A stretch of 64,000 bases of DNA, from positions 744,001 to 808,000 of the forward strand of contig NZ_CP060201.1 of the NCBI RefSeq assembly GCF_013407925.2. The letters are read 5' to 3'. How positions within the stretch are numbered: the first letter of the stretch is position 1; every line of letters begins with the position of its first letter. The notes below the pieces were generated by a model. That model was not told the origin of the DNA. It searched no databases and saw nothing but the letters and a program-made list of their open reading frames with translations. This document shows positions 1-8,841 of this stretch, piece by piece. Origin of the DNA: Pseudomonas protegens (GTDB lineage: Bacteria; Pseudomonadota; Gammaproteobacteria; Pseudomonadales; Pseudomonadaceae). Made by a program: the position numbers and the translations under genes.

Positions 1-490
1 AGCAATGCTCCATGGCCTTGGCCATGTAGTTGTTGACGCTGCGCACCGAGATCTGCAGGCGTTCGGCGATTTGCTCGTAGGTCAGGCCATCGCACTGGGA
101 CAGCAGGAAAGCCTGCTTGACCCTGGCCCCCAGGCCGTCCAGCAGGCGATCAACTTCCAACAGCGCCTGGAGCATCAGGTTCTGCTCCTCCGGCGACGGA
201 TGCTCGCCCTCGGGCACCAGGGCCAGGGCCTCCAGGTACGCCTGCTCCAGGGAGCGGCGGCGAAACAGATCGATCAGCAGGCCCCGGGCAATGCGCGACA
301 GGTAGGGCCGCGGCTCGCGGATCTCCAGGGCATTGCGCGCCTTGAGCACCCGCACGAAAGTATCCTGGGCCAGATCGGCGGCATCGAAGGTGTTGCCCAG
401 GCGCTGGCGCAACCAGCCCTGCAGCCAGCCGTGGTGATGGGTGTACAGATCGGTGACGGCACAGCGCAGGGATAAGTCGTCGGCGGGCAT
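1..490 (-). CDS. FecI-like ECF sigma factor (C-terminus cut by window edge)
   Basis: Reading the minus strand from the ATG at 488-490 gives an open frame of about 163 codons that runs off the left edge. Region 2 is visible early on (DAADLAQDTFVRVLKAR, about residues 36-52). Region 4 with its helix-turn-helix follows near the end (LTYEQIAERLQISVRSVNNY). This is the layout of iron-starvation sigma factors of the FecI group, which transcribe TonB-dependent siderophore receptor genes when a FecR-type anti-sigma factor signals. A Fur-box-like sequence lies about 20 bp upstream of the start. The partner FecR and receptor would be expected to the left, outside the window. Confidence 0.9.
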   Translation of the reverse strand, partial: MPADDLSLRCAVTDLYTHHHGWLQGWLRQRLGNTFDAADLAQDTFVRVLKARNALEIREPRPYLSRIARGLLIDLFRRRSLEQAYLEALALVPEGEHPSPEEQNLMLQALLEVDRLLDGLGARVKQAFLLSQCDGLTYEQIAERLQISVRSVNNYMAKAMEHC

Positions 491-510
491 GACAATAAGG
501 ATTCATATTT

Positions 511-529
511 GATAATGAATCGCATTGTC
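511..529 (-). promoter_or_regulatory. Fur box upstream of the sigma factor
   Basis: GATAATGAATCGCATTGTC agrees with the 19-bp Fur consensus at 14 positions by hand comparison, including the first eight and CATT in the right half. It lies 21-39 bp upstream of the sigma factor ATG. Iron repression of FecI-type genes through Fur is established in Pseudomonas. Binding here is inferred. Confidence 0.7.
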
Positions 530-555
530 ATGTAGAGGCGGAAGTCTTGGCAAGA

Positions 556-583
556 GCCACGAACGCCGGACGACGTTCGTGGC
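556..583 (-). terminator. Hairpin downstream of hemB
   Basis: A perfect 10-bp stem (GCCACGAACG with CGTTCGTGGC) and 8-nt loop starts 18 bases beyond the hemB stop. Only a short pyrimidine-rich run follows on the minus strand, so termination is plausible but the U-tract is weak. Confidence 0.45.
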
Positions 584-601
584 GGTACGGCGGGGGCCGG
601 G

Positions 602-1576
602 TCAGATCCCGGCCAGGGCCAGGTCCATGGCGAAGTAGGTGAAGATCAGGTCAGCACCGGCGCGCTTGATCGAGCCCAGGGTTTCGCGCACCACCCGCTG
701 CTCGTCGATGGCCCCGGCCTGGGCGCCGAACTTGATCATCGCGTACTCGCCGCTGACCTGATACGCCGCCACCGGCAACCGCGAGGCCTCGCGGATGTCG
801 CGGATGATGTCCAGGTAGGCCCCGGCGGGCTTGACCATCAGCGAGTCGGCGCCTTCCTGCTCGTCCAGCAGGGACTCGCGCACCGCTTCGCGGCGGTTCA
901 TCGGGTTCATCTGGTAGCTCTTGCGGTCGCCCTTGAGCGCACTGCCGCCGGCCTCGCGGAACGGGCCGTAGAGCGCCGAAGCGAACTTGGTGGAATAGGC
1001 CATGATCGGCGTCTGGGTAAAACCGGCGGCGTCCAGGGCCCGGCGGATGGCCTGGACCTGACCGTCCATGGCCGCCGACGGCGCGATCACGTCGGCGCCG
1101 GCACGGGCCGCGGCCACCGCCTGCTTGCCGAGGTTGATCAGGGTCTGGTCGTTGTCCACTTCATGGCCGTGCATCACGCCACAGTGGCCGTGCTCGGTGT
1201 ATTCGCAGAAGCAGGTGTCGGACATCACGATCATTTCCGGCACCGCGTCCTTGGCAATGCGCGACATGCGCGACACCAGGCCGTTTTCCTTCCAGGTATC
1301 GCTGCCATCGCAGTCCAGGTGGTGAGACACGCCGAAAGTCATCACCGACTTGATCCCGGCGCGGGCGTAGCGCTCGATCTCCCCGGCCAGCTTGGATTCG
1401 GGAATGCGCATCACCCCGGGCATGCTCTTGATCGGCACGAAATCGTCGATTTCTTCCTCGACGAAAATCGGCAGCACCAGGTCGTTGAGGGTGAATTCGG
1501 TTTCCTGGAACAGACTGCGCAGTTGTTCGGAGCGACGCAGGCGGCGGGGACGGGCTTCTGGGAACTGGCTGGACAT
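602..1576 (-). CDS. hemB: Delta-aminolevulinic acid dehydratase (porphobilinogen synthase), zinc-type
   Basis: This 324-aa cytosolic enzyme condenses two 5-aminolevulinate molecules to porphobilinogen in tetrapyrrole synthesis. Schiff-base lysines are in MAYSTKFAS (K197) and LMVKPAGAY (K249). Residues 120-132 read [13 protein letters not shown] and give the three-cysteine catalytic zinc site (C122, C124, C132). As I recall it, the usual Pseudomonas HemB lacks these cysteines and depends on magnesium, so this enterobacterial-type copy is probably a second hemB in the genome. I chose the ATG at 1574-1576 because AGGA sits just upstream and the longer frame adds a 31-residue tail unlike HemB. 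It is monocistronic as far as can be seen. Confidence 0.95.
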   Translation of the reverse strand: MSSQFPEARPRRLRRSEQLRSLFQETEFTLNDLVLPIFVEEEIDDFVPIKSMPGVMRIPESKLAGEIERYARAGIKSVMTFGVSHHLDCDGSDTWKENGLVSRMSRIAKDAVPEMIVMSDTCFCEYTEHGHCGVMHGHEVDNDQTLINLGKQAVAAARAGADVIAPSAAMDGQVQAIRRALDAAGFTQTPIMAYSTKFASALYGPFREAGGSALKGDRKSYQMNPMNRREAVRESLLDEQEGADSLMVKPAGAYLDIIRDIREASRLPVAAYQVSGEYAMIKFGAQAGAIDEQRVVRETLGSIKRAGADLIFTYFAMDLALAGI

Positions 1577-1848
1577 GATTTTTCCTAAGGCTGAGCGCGG
1601 GATAACACGAGCGATGGCGAAAAAAGGCTGAAAGCTTATGCCCAGAGCCGCCAGGGTACAAACCCGCACGGCTCAACAGAGCCTTGCCGAAGCCGTAACA
1701 ATGCCCGCCAGGCCCCGCGATTCAGGGGGGTGTCGGCCCCTCGACGCGGCCAGCCTGCGACCATCTGACGCAACAGCAGCAGCCGCCATTGAAAACCGGC
1801 GCGCAACAAATCTTGCAGCGGCGCTTGGTTCTCGCACGGCGGCGCACA

Positions 1849-2445
1849 CTACGGCGGCTCGCTGCCCTGCAAATTGAGGGTGTAGTCCTTCAGAGGCGTT
1901 TTGAAGTAGGCCATGCCGCCGTCGTCAATCTTTCCCCTGAGCACGATTTTCTTGATTCTGTCGGCAACTTCATCGGCAGCCTTTTCGGACTGAATCGTCG
2001 CTTCGATGCACTCGCCAGGCGGGTAACCCACGGTTCGAACGATCAGATTGAGATCGACGTAATGGTCAGCCTCGCGGCCCACAACGCGACGATTCTCCGG
2101 GCCCTGGGTCCAATAGATTTCCACGACCTTGCCGGCGGATGGCTTGAGCGGCAGGTTGCACGTGGCATTCAGCGCCACGCCCTGGTCCCCTGGCGTGGCC
2201 GTCACGCTGGCGGATGCCGCGGAATCGCTGCGCGGTGTCTTGCCGGGCAAGGTTGCCGGGCCGGGCTGTTGTTTGACCGCCGTGGTTTCTGCGCTGCAAA
2301 GCAGGGGATCAAGGGCCAGCAAACCCACCAGGCCGGCCCGCAGCAGCCAGCCCTTGCAGGACCCAACCTGGGCCCAGGTGCACCGGAGCCGTGCCGGCTT
2401 GTGCGTGCCGGGGCCTGCAAAATCGCCAGGGCTCAGCGCGTTCAT
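1849..2445 (-). CDS. Hypothetical exported protein
   Basis: This 198-aa protein has no family I recognise. A hydrophobic stretch at about residues 33-50 (WLLRAGLVGLLALDPLLC) followed by SAE suggests a signal peptide, or a lipoprotein anchor at the Cys, preceded by an unusually long N-terminus. A later in-frame start is therefore possible. A low-complexity Ala/Ser/Pro/Thr linker (about residues 55-85) leads to a compact C-terminal domain with two cysteines that could form a disulfide. The start overlaps the stop of the PhzF-like gene as ATGA, so the two are probably translationally coupled. Confidence 0.6.
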   Translation of the reverse strand: MNALSPGDFAGPGTHKPARLRCTWAQVGSCKGWLLRAGLVGLLALDPLLCSAETTAVKQQPGPATLPGKTPRSDSAASASVTATPGDQGVALNATCNLPLKPSAGKVVEIYWTQGPENRRVVGREADHYVDLNLIVRTVGYPPGECIEATIQSEKAADEVADRIKKIVLRGKIDDGGMAYFKTPLKDYTLNLQGSEPP

Positions 2446-3344
2446 GGGTGCCTCGGATCAGTGGGCGAAGGTGCGTTCTCACACGCTTGCTCACTGGTTT
2501 GGAGAAGTCTCAGGTGTCCCTCAATGCAGGTGCGCGCCGTGCCGCCGATCCAGATTTCATCGCCGATCTGTTCCACGTCAATCCGCCCTGCCCGGCCCAT
2601 GCTCAGGCCCTGGCTGACGCGGTAGCGAGCCGGTGCCAGCCCGGCGCCCAGCAGCCACTGGGCGAGGCCGGCGTTGAGGCTGCCGGTGGCCGGGTCCTCG
2701 GGCATGCCATCACCGGCGATAAAGGCCCGCACCTCGAACTGCGCGTCGCTGTCATCGCGCTCGGGGTCACAGGGCGCGATCACCCCGACCGCCAGACCGA
2801 CCAACTCCGGGTAGTCCGGTTGCAGGTCCAGCACCTGCTGGCGTTCGCCGAGCATCACCGCCAGCCAGCCGGCGCCGTTGTCGACCCACTGCGCCTGCAC
2901 GATGTCCCCGGGCGCCAGGCGCAGACCACGGCGCACCTGCTCCAGCACCTCGGGCTCCACCGGGCCGGACTTGAGCAGCGGCGGCGCGAGAAAGGCCAGC
3001 TGATTGCCCTGACGGCGGATGCGCACCAGGCCCACCTCGCACTCCTGAATGATCTCCTCGCCCTGAGGCACGCCACCGGCTTCGAGCCAGGCGTGGCAAC
3101 TGCCCAGGGTCGGGTGACCGGCGAACGGTAGCTCCTGGGTGGTGGTGAAGATCCGCAAGCGATAGTCGGCCCGGGGGTCGCGGGGCTTGAGGAGGAAGGT
3201 GGTTTCGCTGAGGTTGGTCCAGGTGGCGAAGGTGGCCATGCGTTCTTCGCTGAGGTCGTCGGCGTTGAACACCACGGCCAGGGGGTTGCCCTTGAAGGGG
3301 GTGGCGCTGAAGACGTCGATTTGTTTGAAGTTCAGGGCGGGCAT
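2442..3344 (-). CDS. PhzF-family isomerase/epimerase
   Basis: A 300-aa protein of the PhzF superfamily (diaminopimelate-epimerase-like fold). Family landmarks are FKQIDVFSATPFKGNPLAVV at residues 6-25, NLSETTFLL with the likely catalytic Glu, LPFAGHPTLGSCHAWL, and GMPEDPATGSLNAGLAQWL near the end. PhzF itself isomerises trans-2,3-dihydro-3-hydroxyanthranilate in phenazine synthesis. No other phz gene is nearby, so this is one of the many stand-alone paralogs whose substrate is unknown. It is first gene of a probable two-gene unit with the exported protein whose ATG overlaps its stop. Confidence 0.9.
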   Translation of the reverse strand: MPALNFKQIDVFSATPFKGNPLAVVFNADDLSEERMATFATWTNLSETTFLLKPRDPRADYRLRIFTTTQELPFAGHPTLGSCHAWLEAGGVPQGEEIIQECEVGLVRIRRQGNQLAFLAPPLLKSGPVEPEVLEQVRRGLRLAPGDIVQAQWVDNGAGWLAVMLGERQQVLDLQPDYPELVGLAVGVIAPCDPERDDSDAQFEVRAFIAGDGMPEDPATGSLNAGLAQWLLGAGLAPARYRVSQGLSMGRAGRIDVEQIGDEIWIGGTARTCIEGHLRLLQTSEQACENAPSPTDPRHP

Positions 3345-3386
3345 TTAGAGGGAGCCTGGGGTCGGTGGGGGGCTGGGGGGTGAAGT

Positions 3387-4235
3387 GTACATATTCGTTG
3401 CTGCGGGTGTGACGGTTGGCGGTTTCGCTCTTACAGCGAGTGGGATGGAGTACATATCCGTTGCTGCGGTCAGGGCTGCTTATGGTTTCGCTCTTACAGC
3501 GACTCACTTTTGAAAAGCGCAAAAGTGAGCAAAACGCTTCTGCCCCTCCACTCGGTGCCTCGCCTAGGCTCGGCATGCCCTCACTCCGGCATTGATCCGT
3601 GGGCCGCCGCAATGGGCCATCCCTGGCCCAGTGCGGCTAACCCGGCGTCCTGCCGGGTTACCCACGGCTCAATACCTGCGTTCGGCCATCGTGTCTAAAG
3701 GGGCAGGAAGATCAAAAGCAAGATCAACAGCAAAGGCAAAATCTGACGGCGGCCTACCGGCCGACCTGTTTCATTGCCGTTAGCGTTACGTGTAGCCGCT
3801 GCCGCAGGCTGCGAACGGCTCCGCAGGAGACGCTAAACCTGCCTCCCCGATATTCCTGACATATCGCGCCGCCTAGTTTTGCGAGCGCAAGCGCTCGTTC
3901 GCAGCCTTCGGCAGCGGCTACAAGGAACCAGCCTGCGCAGCTTGGCTTTGGCTTTTGATCTTGATCTTGATCTTCAGGCCCCTTCCCAGCAGGCCGAGCG
4001 TAGGCATTGCGTAGGGGGCAGCTCGGCATGGATGCCGAGCTAGCCGCCACCCGGCCATGGATGGCCGGTTGGCGGCGGGCCCCCGGAGCAATGCCGGAGA
4101 GAGGGCACCCCGAGCCCTAGCGAGGGGCCGTATGGAGGGGCAAGCCCTTTTGGTTACTTTTACGGCGTTTGGTAAAAGTGACTCGCCGTAAGGGCGAAAC
4201 CCTAAGTGGCCGTGACCGCAGCAACGGATATGTAC
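3387..4235. repeat. Large palindromic intergenic repeat, copy 1 (849 bp)
   Basis: The ends are inverted: GTACATATTCGTTGCTGCGG at the left and CCGCAGCAACGGATATGTAC at the right. Imperfect inverted similarity extends inward through the segments reading CACTTTTG...AAAAGTGAG and through the CCCCTCCA/TGGAGGGG blocks. The left end module is duplicated with a 63-bp period (from 3387 and from 3450). The centre carries two REP sequences in opposite orientation (3791-3833 and 3897-3921) and a short GATCTT repeat near 3955-3974. A second copy in the same orientation lies at 57582-58516. It fills the gap between the PhzF-like gene and the GST gene. Short frames inside it look spurious. Confidence 0.9.
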
Positions 4236-4268
4236 CCCCCTTCGCGCCCCACCCCTAAAAAAAACACC

Positions 4269-4973
4269 TCAAACCACCTTGGGAATCTCCAACCCACGGA
4301 TCACCGCCGGCCGCGCCACAAACTTGGCCAGCACCCGCTGCACCTGCGGGAAGCTATCAAACCCCACCAACCCACCCGCCTCATAAAACCCGACCAAATT
4401 CCGAATCCACGGAAAGGTCGCAATATCGGCAATGGTGTAGCGCTCACCCATGATCCACTCGCGCCCCTCCAGGTGCTTGTCCAACACCCCCAGCAAGCGC
4501 TTGGCCTCGTTCACATAACGCTCCAGCGGCCGCTTGTCCTCGTAGTCCTTGCCGGCGAATTTGTGGAAGAACCCCACCTGCCCGAACATCGGCCCGATAC
4601 CGCCCATCTGGAACATCAGCCACTGGAGGGTTTCATAACGCGCCGCCGACTCCTGGGCCAGCAGTTGCCCGCTCTTGTCCGCCAGGTAAATCAGGATCGC
4701 CCCCGATTCGAACAACGCCAGCGGCTGGTCGCCAGGACCATGGGGATCGAGAATCGCCGGGATCTTGTTGTTCGGGCTGACGCTGAGGAACTCCGGGGTC
4801 ATCTGATCCTGAGTCTCGAAGCTGACCCGGTGCGCTTCATAAGGCAGGCCGATCTCTTCGAGCATGATCGAGACCTTGACCCCGTTGGGCGTCGGCAACG
4901 AATACAGCTGAATCCATTCGGGAAATTGCGCAGGCCATTTCTGGGTAACGGCAAAAGCGGAAAGATCGGTCAT
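4269..4973 (-). CDS. Glutathione S-transferase family protein (YghU/YfcG-like)
   Basis: A 234-aa cytosolic protein with an N-terminal thioredoxin-fold domain (LYSLPTPNGVKVSIMLEE; NNKIPAIL with the cis-proline; LFESGAILIYLADK) and an all-helical C-terminal domain (MFGQVGFFHKFAG; GERYTIADIATFPWI). The TPNG motif and FESGAIL resemble the bacterial Nu-class GSTs that act as glutathione-dependent disulfide reductases. The start at 4973 is chosen because GGAAG lies about 10 bases upstream; a longer frame adds only 15 unlikely residues. It is transcribed away from the periplasmic phosphatase. Confidence 0.9.
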   Translation of the reverse strand: MTDLSAFAVTQKWPAQFPEWIQLYSLPTPNGVKVSIMLEEIGLPYEAHRVSFETQDQMTPEFLSVSPNNKIPAILDPHGPGDQPLALFESGAILIYLADKSGQLLAQESAARYETLQWLMFQMGGIGPMFGQVGFFHKFAGKDYEDKRPLERYVNEAKRLLGVLDKHLEGREWIMGERYTIADIATFPWIRNLVGFYEAGGLVGFDSFPQVQRVLAKFVARPAVIRGLEIPKVV

Positions 4974-5148
4974 GACAGGCTTCCAATGACAGTCAAAGGG
5001 GGGCGCCACACAAGGCAACGGTCGAGGATTATCCGCCGGGTTTTCTTAAATCGGCAACACACCGTGGTTAGTCTGGCGCTGCATCGAACCAAACGCCGTC
5101 CAAGGACTCAGAAGCACTGCCTTCACCCTTGCGCTGAAGAAGCTCGCC

Positions 5149-5805
5149 ATGCCCCTGTTACGCCATCTCAAGAACCGCGCCTACCTGCTGCTACCGGCCC
5201 TGTTGCTGGGCAGCGCCTTGTCCCTGGAATCCAGTGCCAGCCGTGCACAACCGGTGGACGGCACCCAGACCATGGTGTTCCTGCGCCATGCCGAAAAACC
5301 TGCAGGCGGCCTCGGCCAGCTCAACTGCCAGGGGCTGAACCGGGCCATCGACCTGGCCTCGCTGCTGCCGGAAAAATTCGGCAAGGCGCAGTACGTGTTC
5401 GCCGCCGACCCCACGCGCAATGTCGAGGAAGGCGAGCTGGACAACTCCTACAGCTACATCCGCCCCTTGATGACCATCAGCCCTAGCGCCATCAAGCTCG
5501 GCCTGCCGGTGAACATCGATTTTGCCGCCAATGACACCAGCGACCTGGCGGACGAGCTGCTGCACGACCGCTACCACAACGCGACCATCTACACCGCCTG
5601 GTCCCACGGCTACCTGCCGGAGCTGATCAACAAGGTCGCCGAAGAGGCCGTGGGCGAAACACGCCCGATCACCGAGGACTGGGCCTCCAGCGACTTCGAC
5701 TCGCTGTACGTGCTGACCCTGACCTGGCGCAACGGCAAGGCCAGCCTGCACAGCCAGAGCTACAAGCAGGGCCTGGACGGTGGCGAGCAGGATTGCCCGA
5801 GCTGA
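5149..5805 (+). CDS. Periplasmic histidine phosphatase family protein
   Basis: A 218-aa protein with a signal peptide (AYLLLPALLLGSALSLESSA, about residues 11-30). The histidine phosphatase motif FLRHAEKP gives the phosphorylated histidine at about residue 46, and AWSHGYLPEL further on supplies the second histidine. Family members hydrolyse phosphomonoesters through a phosphohistidine. The natural substrate cannot be read from sequence. No obvious partner gene; the GST gene is divergent. Confidence 0.8.
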   Translation: MPLLRHLKNRAYLLLPALLLGSALSLESSASRAQPVDGTQTMVFLRHAEKPAGGLGQLNCQGLNRAIDLASLLPEKFGKAQYVFAADPTRNVEEGELDNSYSYIRPLMTISPSAIKLGLPVNIDFAANDTSDLADELLHDRYHNATIYTAWSHGYLPELINKVAEEAVGETRPITEDWASSDFDSLYVLTLTWRNGKASLHSQSYKQGLDGGEQDCPS

Positions 5806-5835
5806 TGGTTCCGGACTACAGGCGGCCTCCGTCCC

Positions 5836-6024
5836 TGTAGCCGCTGCCGCAGGCTGCGAACGGCTCCGCAGGAGACGCCACGATCTTTAGGTTGCTGCGC
5901 GTTCGACAGGAGATCGCCAGGCAAGGTCCTGCGGCCCTTTGCGCAGCCTCGCTGACGCTCGGCAGCGGCTACAGTCCAATGCCGGACGAGATCGGTTCGC
6001 GGCGCGCCGGCGCCAGCGGCTACA
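5836..6024. repeat. REP cluster (three REP ends)
   Basis: A REP starting TGTAGCCGCTGCCGCAGG occupies 5836-5878. An inverted one ending GGCAGCGGCTACA occupies about 5941-5973, and a third partial one ends at about 6024 (GCCAGCGGCTACA). They sit directly upstream of the permease start, inside its leader. Confidence 0.85.
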
Positions 6025-6059
6025 ATTCGCGCTTATTGTCTTCGTGCGGAATACCTTTC

Positions 6060-7115
6060 ATGTCCAACCTCGCCTCCACCCAGCCCACCCGCGGCTGGGC
6101 GTTCTGGTGCAAACCCCTGCTGTTCCTGCTCGTGGCCGCCATCGGCCTGTATTACGTGAAGTGGTCGCCCTACTACCTCAAGGCCTTTGTCGCCGCCGAC
6201 AGCCACAGCATCGGCGCGTCGATCCTCAACGATCAGCAAAGCTCGCCCTGGAGCGCCGCCCTGGCCTATTCCCAGGTGTACTTCCTGGCCATCTGGAAAG
6301 CCGCGGTGCTGGCGGTGATCTTGGGTTCCCTGCTGCAGGTATTGATTCCCCGGGACTGGCTGCTGCGCCTGTTCGGCCGCGCCGGTTTCGGCTCGACCCT
6401 GCGCGGTGGGCTGTTCGCCCTGCCGGGCATGATGTGTTCCTGCTGCGCCGCGCCGGTGGCTGCGGGTCTGCGGCGGCAGAAGGTCTCGGTGGGCGCGGCC
6501 CTGGCGTTCTGGATCGCCAACCCGGTGCTCAACCCGGCGACTCTGGTGTTCATGGGCTTTGTCCTGGGCTGGGGCTTTTCCGCCCTGCGCCTGGTGGCGG
6601 GGATTGTCCTGGTGCTGGGCGTGTCCCTGGTGGCGCAACGGGTCGCCGGCCCCGAGCAACTGCCGGAAGCCGCAGTGGATGCGGTGGTGGAAGCCAGCAC
6701 GGTGAACGACCAGCCGTTCCTGCTGCGCTGGGGCAAGACCCTGTGGCAATTGTTCTGGAGCACCATTCCGATCTACGTGCTGGCGGCACTGGTGCTGGGC
6801 GCGGCGCGGGTCTGGCTGTTCCCGCATATCGACGGCGCCATGGGTGACAGCCTGTGGTGGCTGGTGCCGCTGGCGATTGCCGGGACCCTGTTCGTGATTC
6901 CCACAGCAGCGGAGATTCCCATCGTCCAGACCATGATGACCCTGGGCCTGGGCACTGGGCCGGCAGTGGCCCTGCTGATGACCCTGCCGAGCATCAGCCT
7001 GCCGTCGCTGCTGATGCTGCGCAAAGACTTCGATGCCCGGGTGCTGGTGACCGTGGCCGTGCTGACCATGCTGGTGGGGATTGTCTGCGGGTTGATTGGT
7101 ACGGTGTTGTTGTAG
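6060..7115 (+). CDS. ArsP/DUF318-type permease (putative metal or metalloid efflux)
   Basis: A 351-aa inner-membrane protein with about eight to ten hydrophobic segments. The motif MMCSCCAAPVAAGLRRQ (about residues 124-140) and the repeated core ANPVLNPATLVFMG and IPTAAEIPIVQTMM are typical of the permease family that includes ArsP-like organoarsenical and SO_0444-like metal exporters. The CSCC cysteines are a likely ligand site. The ATG at 6060 is preferred; an upstream frame would run through REP sequence. No regulator or chaperone is adjacent, so the substrate is open. Confidence 0.8.
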   Translation: MSNLASTQPTRGWAFWCKPLLFLLVAAIGLYYVKWSPYYLKAFVAADSHSIGASILNDQQSSPWSAALAYSQVYFLAIWKAAVLAVILGSLLQVLIPRDWLLRLFGRAGFGSTLRGGLFALPGMMCSCCAAPVAAGLRRQKVSVGAALAFWIANPVLNPATLVFMGFVLGWGFSALRLVAGIVLVLGVSLVAQRVAGPEQLPEAAVDAVVEASTVNDQPFLLRWGKTLWQLFWSTIPIYVLAALVLGAARVWLFPHIDGAMGDSLWWLVPLAIAGTLFVIPTAAEIPIVQTMMTLGLGTGPAVALLMTLPSISLPSLLMLRKDFDARVLVTVAVLTMLVGIVCGLIGTVLL

Positions 7116-7343
7116 AGCCCGGTTTATTGTCTTGAAACACATTGGTCAGGGAATGACGCTCCCGAAACCAGAGTTTTCGCTTTGTTTTGTAAGGCTTGTC
7201 CGAGAGAATCGCCAACGCCTTTAAGCGGCTTGCGCCCTTGGTTTTCGTCAGGCAGCCTCCCTGAGCCGCTGCACAATCAGCGACCCGGATGTGGAAGTCT
7301 GGAAGAGTCAAAGGTACATCGCCCTTAACGCGTAGGTACCCTT

Positions 7344-7685
7344 ATGAAAAAGCTCGTCCCCGATCCACCCCGCCCACTGCGCGATCCCGAGCTGGATCGC
7401 GCCAACGCCAACCTGCTCAGCGCGCTGAAACCGACCCAGGCACGCCCGTTCGGCCTGCGCGATGCCCAGGGCAATACCCTGTTCAGCGTGCAAGCCGGGG
7501 TCAGCGCCGAAGAGGCCCTGAGGCACGTCGCCCTGCTGCTCAAATGCGCCGAGGAGGTGTCCGATGAAATCACCGAGCGCGCCAGCGGTATCGAACGCGG
7601 CCTGATCTGGTCCATGGTGCATTCCGTGGAAATGGCCCGGGCCGTGGTCGAGGCCTTGCTCGACCGTCCACGCCCTGCCGGCTGA
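7344..7685 (+). CDS. DUF6124/DUF3077-type Pseudomonas small protein
   Basis: A 113-aa cytosolic protein of a family I know only from pseudomonads. It starts with a proline-rich segment (PDPPRPLRDP), then a domain with LFSVQAGVSAEEALRHVALL and a helical C-terminus ending in LIWSMVHSVEMARAVVEALL. The function is unknown. It stands alone and is followed by a strong intrinsic terminator. Confidence 0.75.
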   Translation: MKKLVPDPPRPLRDPELDRANANLLSALKPTQARPFGLRDAQGNTLFSVQAGVSAEEALRHVALLLKCAEEVSDEITERASGIERGLIWSMVHSVEMARAVVEALLDRPRPAG

Positions 7686-7699
7686 CGCCCGCGCACACC

Positions 7700-7732
7700 G
7701 CGCGCTCAGGTGTTGCGAGCGCGCGTTTTTTT
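7700..7732 (+). terminator. Rho-independent terminator
   Basis: Perfect 8-bp stem GCGCGCTC/GAGCGCGC with a 9-nt loop, then G and seven T residues. It ends the transcript of the small DUF gene and separates it from the convergent selU. Confidence 0.9.
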
Positions 7733-7737
7733 GAGCG

Positions 7738-8841
7738 CTAGCGCGATGGCGGCTGGCGCTGGCGCAGGTAATCGAGCACGGCGCCGTGCTCGCCGCTGAA
7801 CTCGATCCGCGCGCCCTTACTCTCGCGCTGGAAGGTGTACATCGGGTCGTAGTATTCGCCCAGCAAGCCTTCGATCCAGGCTCGGTGCAGTTCGACGTCG
7901 CCGCTGCGGGCCTGTTCCGCCAGGGCGGCTTCCATCAGCAGCAACAGGCGCTGGTGACGCTCGCCACCGAGGCGCTTGTGGATCTTGTTCAGGCTTTCCA
8001 GCAGGCGTTCGGCAAACAGGGCAAAACCTTCCTCGCCATGCACGGCCACGAACTCGGCGCTGAGGTTGACCACGTAATCGTCGAGGATGCGCTGCACCCG
8101 GCTGTCGAGGCGGTCTTCCAGCCAGACCATGGGCAGGCCCTGCATGCTCTGGTACAGCGACAGCGGCAAGGCGCAGCTGCCGATCATGCGATTTTCGTCT
8201 TCCAGGACAAAGCTCTGCACGCCGCGCTCACGCTTTTTCAGCAGGTCCACCGCCAGACGGTTTTCGAAGTCGATGTTGCTCGGCTGCCCGGTGGCGCGCC
8301 GGCCGAAACTGGAGCCGCGGTGGTTGGCGTGGCCTTCCAGGTCCAGGGCGTTGTCCAGTTGGCCCAGCACTTCGGTCTTGCCGGTGCCGGTCATGCCCCC
8401 CAACAGGACAAAATCGCACTGCTGCAGGGCCTGTTCGGTGGTGTCCAGCAGGAAGGTACGCATGGCCTTGTAGCCGCCGCCAACCCGCGGGTAGTCAATG
8501 CCCGCTTCGTCCTTGAGCCATTGCTGGACGATCTGCGAGCGCAGGCCGCCACGGAAGCAGTACAGCAGGCCGTCGGGGTGAGCCCGGGCGAAATCGGCCC
8601 AGGCCTGGATGCGCTGGGCCTTGATGTCCCCGGACACCAGTTGATGCCCAAGCACGATGGCCGCCTGCTGCCCCTGCTGCTTGTAGCAGGTGCCGACACG
8701 CTGGCGTTCCAGGTCGGTCATCAGCGGCAGGTTGAGCACCCCGGGAAAGGCGCCCTTGGTGAATTCGATCGGCGCCCGGGTGTCCATCATCGGCCGGTCG
8801 TTGAGGAATATGTCGCGGTAGTCGGTGCAGTCCAGAGGCAT
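7738..8841 (-). CDS. selU: tRNA 2-selenouridine synthase
   Basis: A 367-aa enzyme (also called MnmH or YbbB) that converts 2-thiouridine at the wobble position of Lys, Glu and Gln tRNAs to 2-selenouridine using selenophosphate. An N-terminal rhodanese domain holds the active cysteine in [10 protein letters not shown] (C95). A P-loop domain follows ([12 protein letters not shown], about residues 148-159). The start codon overlaps the selD stop as ATGA, so selenophosphate synthesis and use are coupled in one operon. Confidence 0.95.
   Translation of the reverse strand: MPLDCTDYRDIFLNDRPMMDTRAPIEFTKGAFPGVLNLPLMTDLERQRVGTCYKQQGQQAAIVLGHQLVSGDIKAQRIQAWADFARAHPDGLLYCFRGGLRSQIVQQWLKDEAGIDYPRVGGGYKAMRTFLLDTTEQALQQCDFVLLGGMTGTGKTEVLGQLDNALDLEGHANHRGSSFGRRATGQPSNIDFENRLAVDLLKKRERGVQSFVLEDENRMIGSCALPLSLYQSMQGLPMVWLEDRLDSRVQRILDDYVVNLSAEFVAVHGEEGFALFAERLLESLNKIHKRLGGERHQRLLLLMEAALAEQARSGDVELHRAWIEGLLGEYYDPMYTFQRESKGARIEFSGEHGAVLDYLRQRQPPSR

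Noticed and set aside
2442..3344. Phenazine biosynthesis
   Set aside because: Only a PhzF-like isomerase is present; no phzA, B, C, D, E or G is nearby.
2767..3612. 281-codon minus-strand frame running from the palindromic repeat into the PhzF gene
   Set aside because: It is read out of frame through phzF and the repeat. A similar N-terminus appears from the second repeat copy, which shows it comes from the repeat, not a gene.
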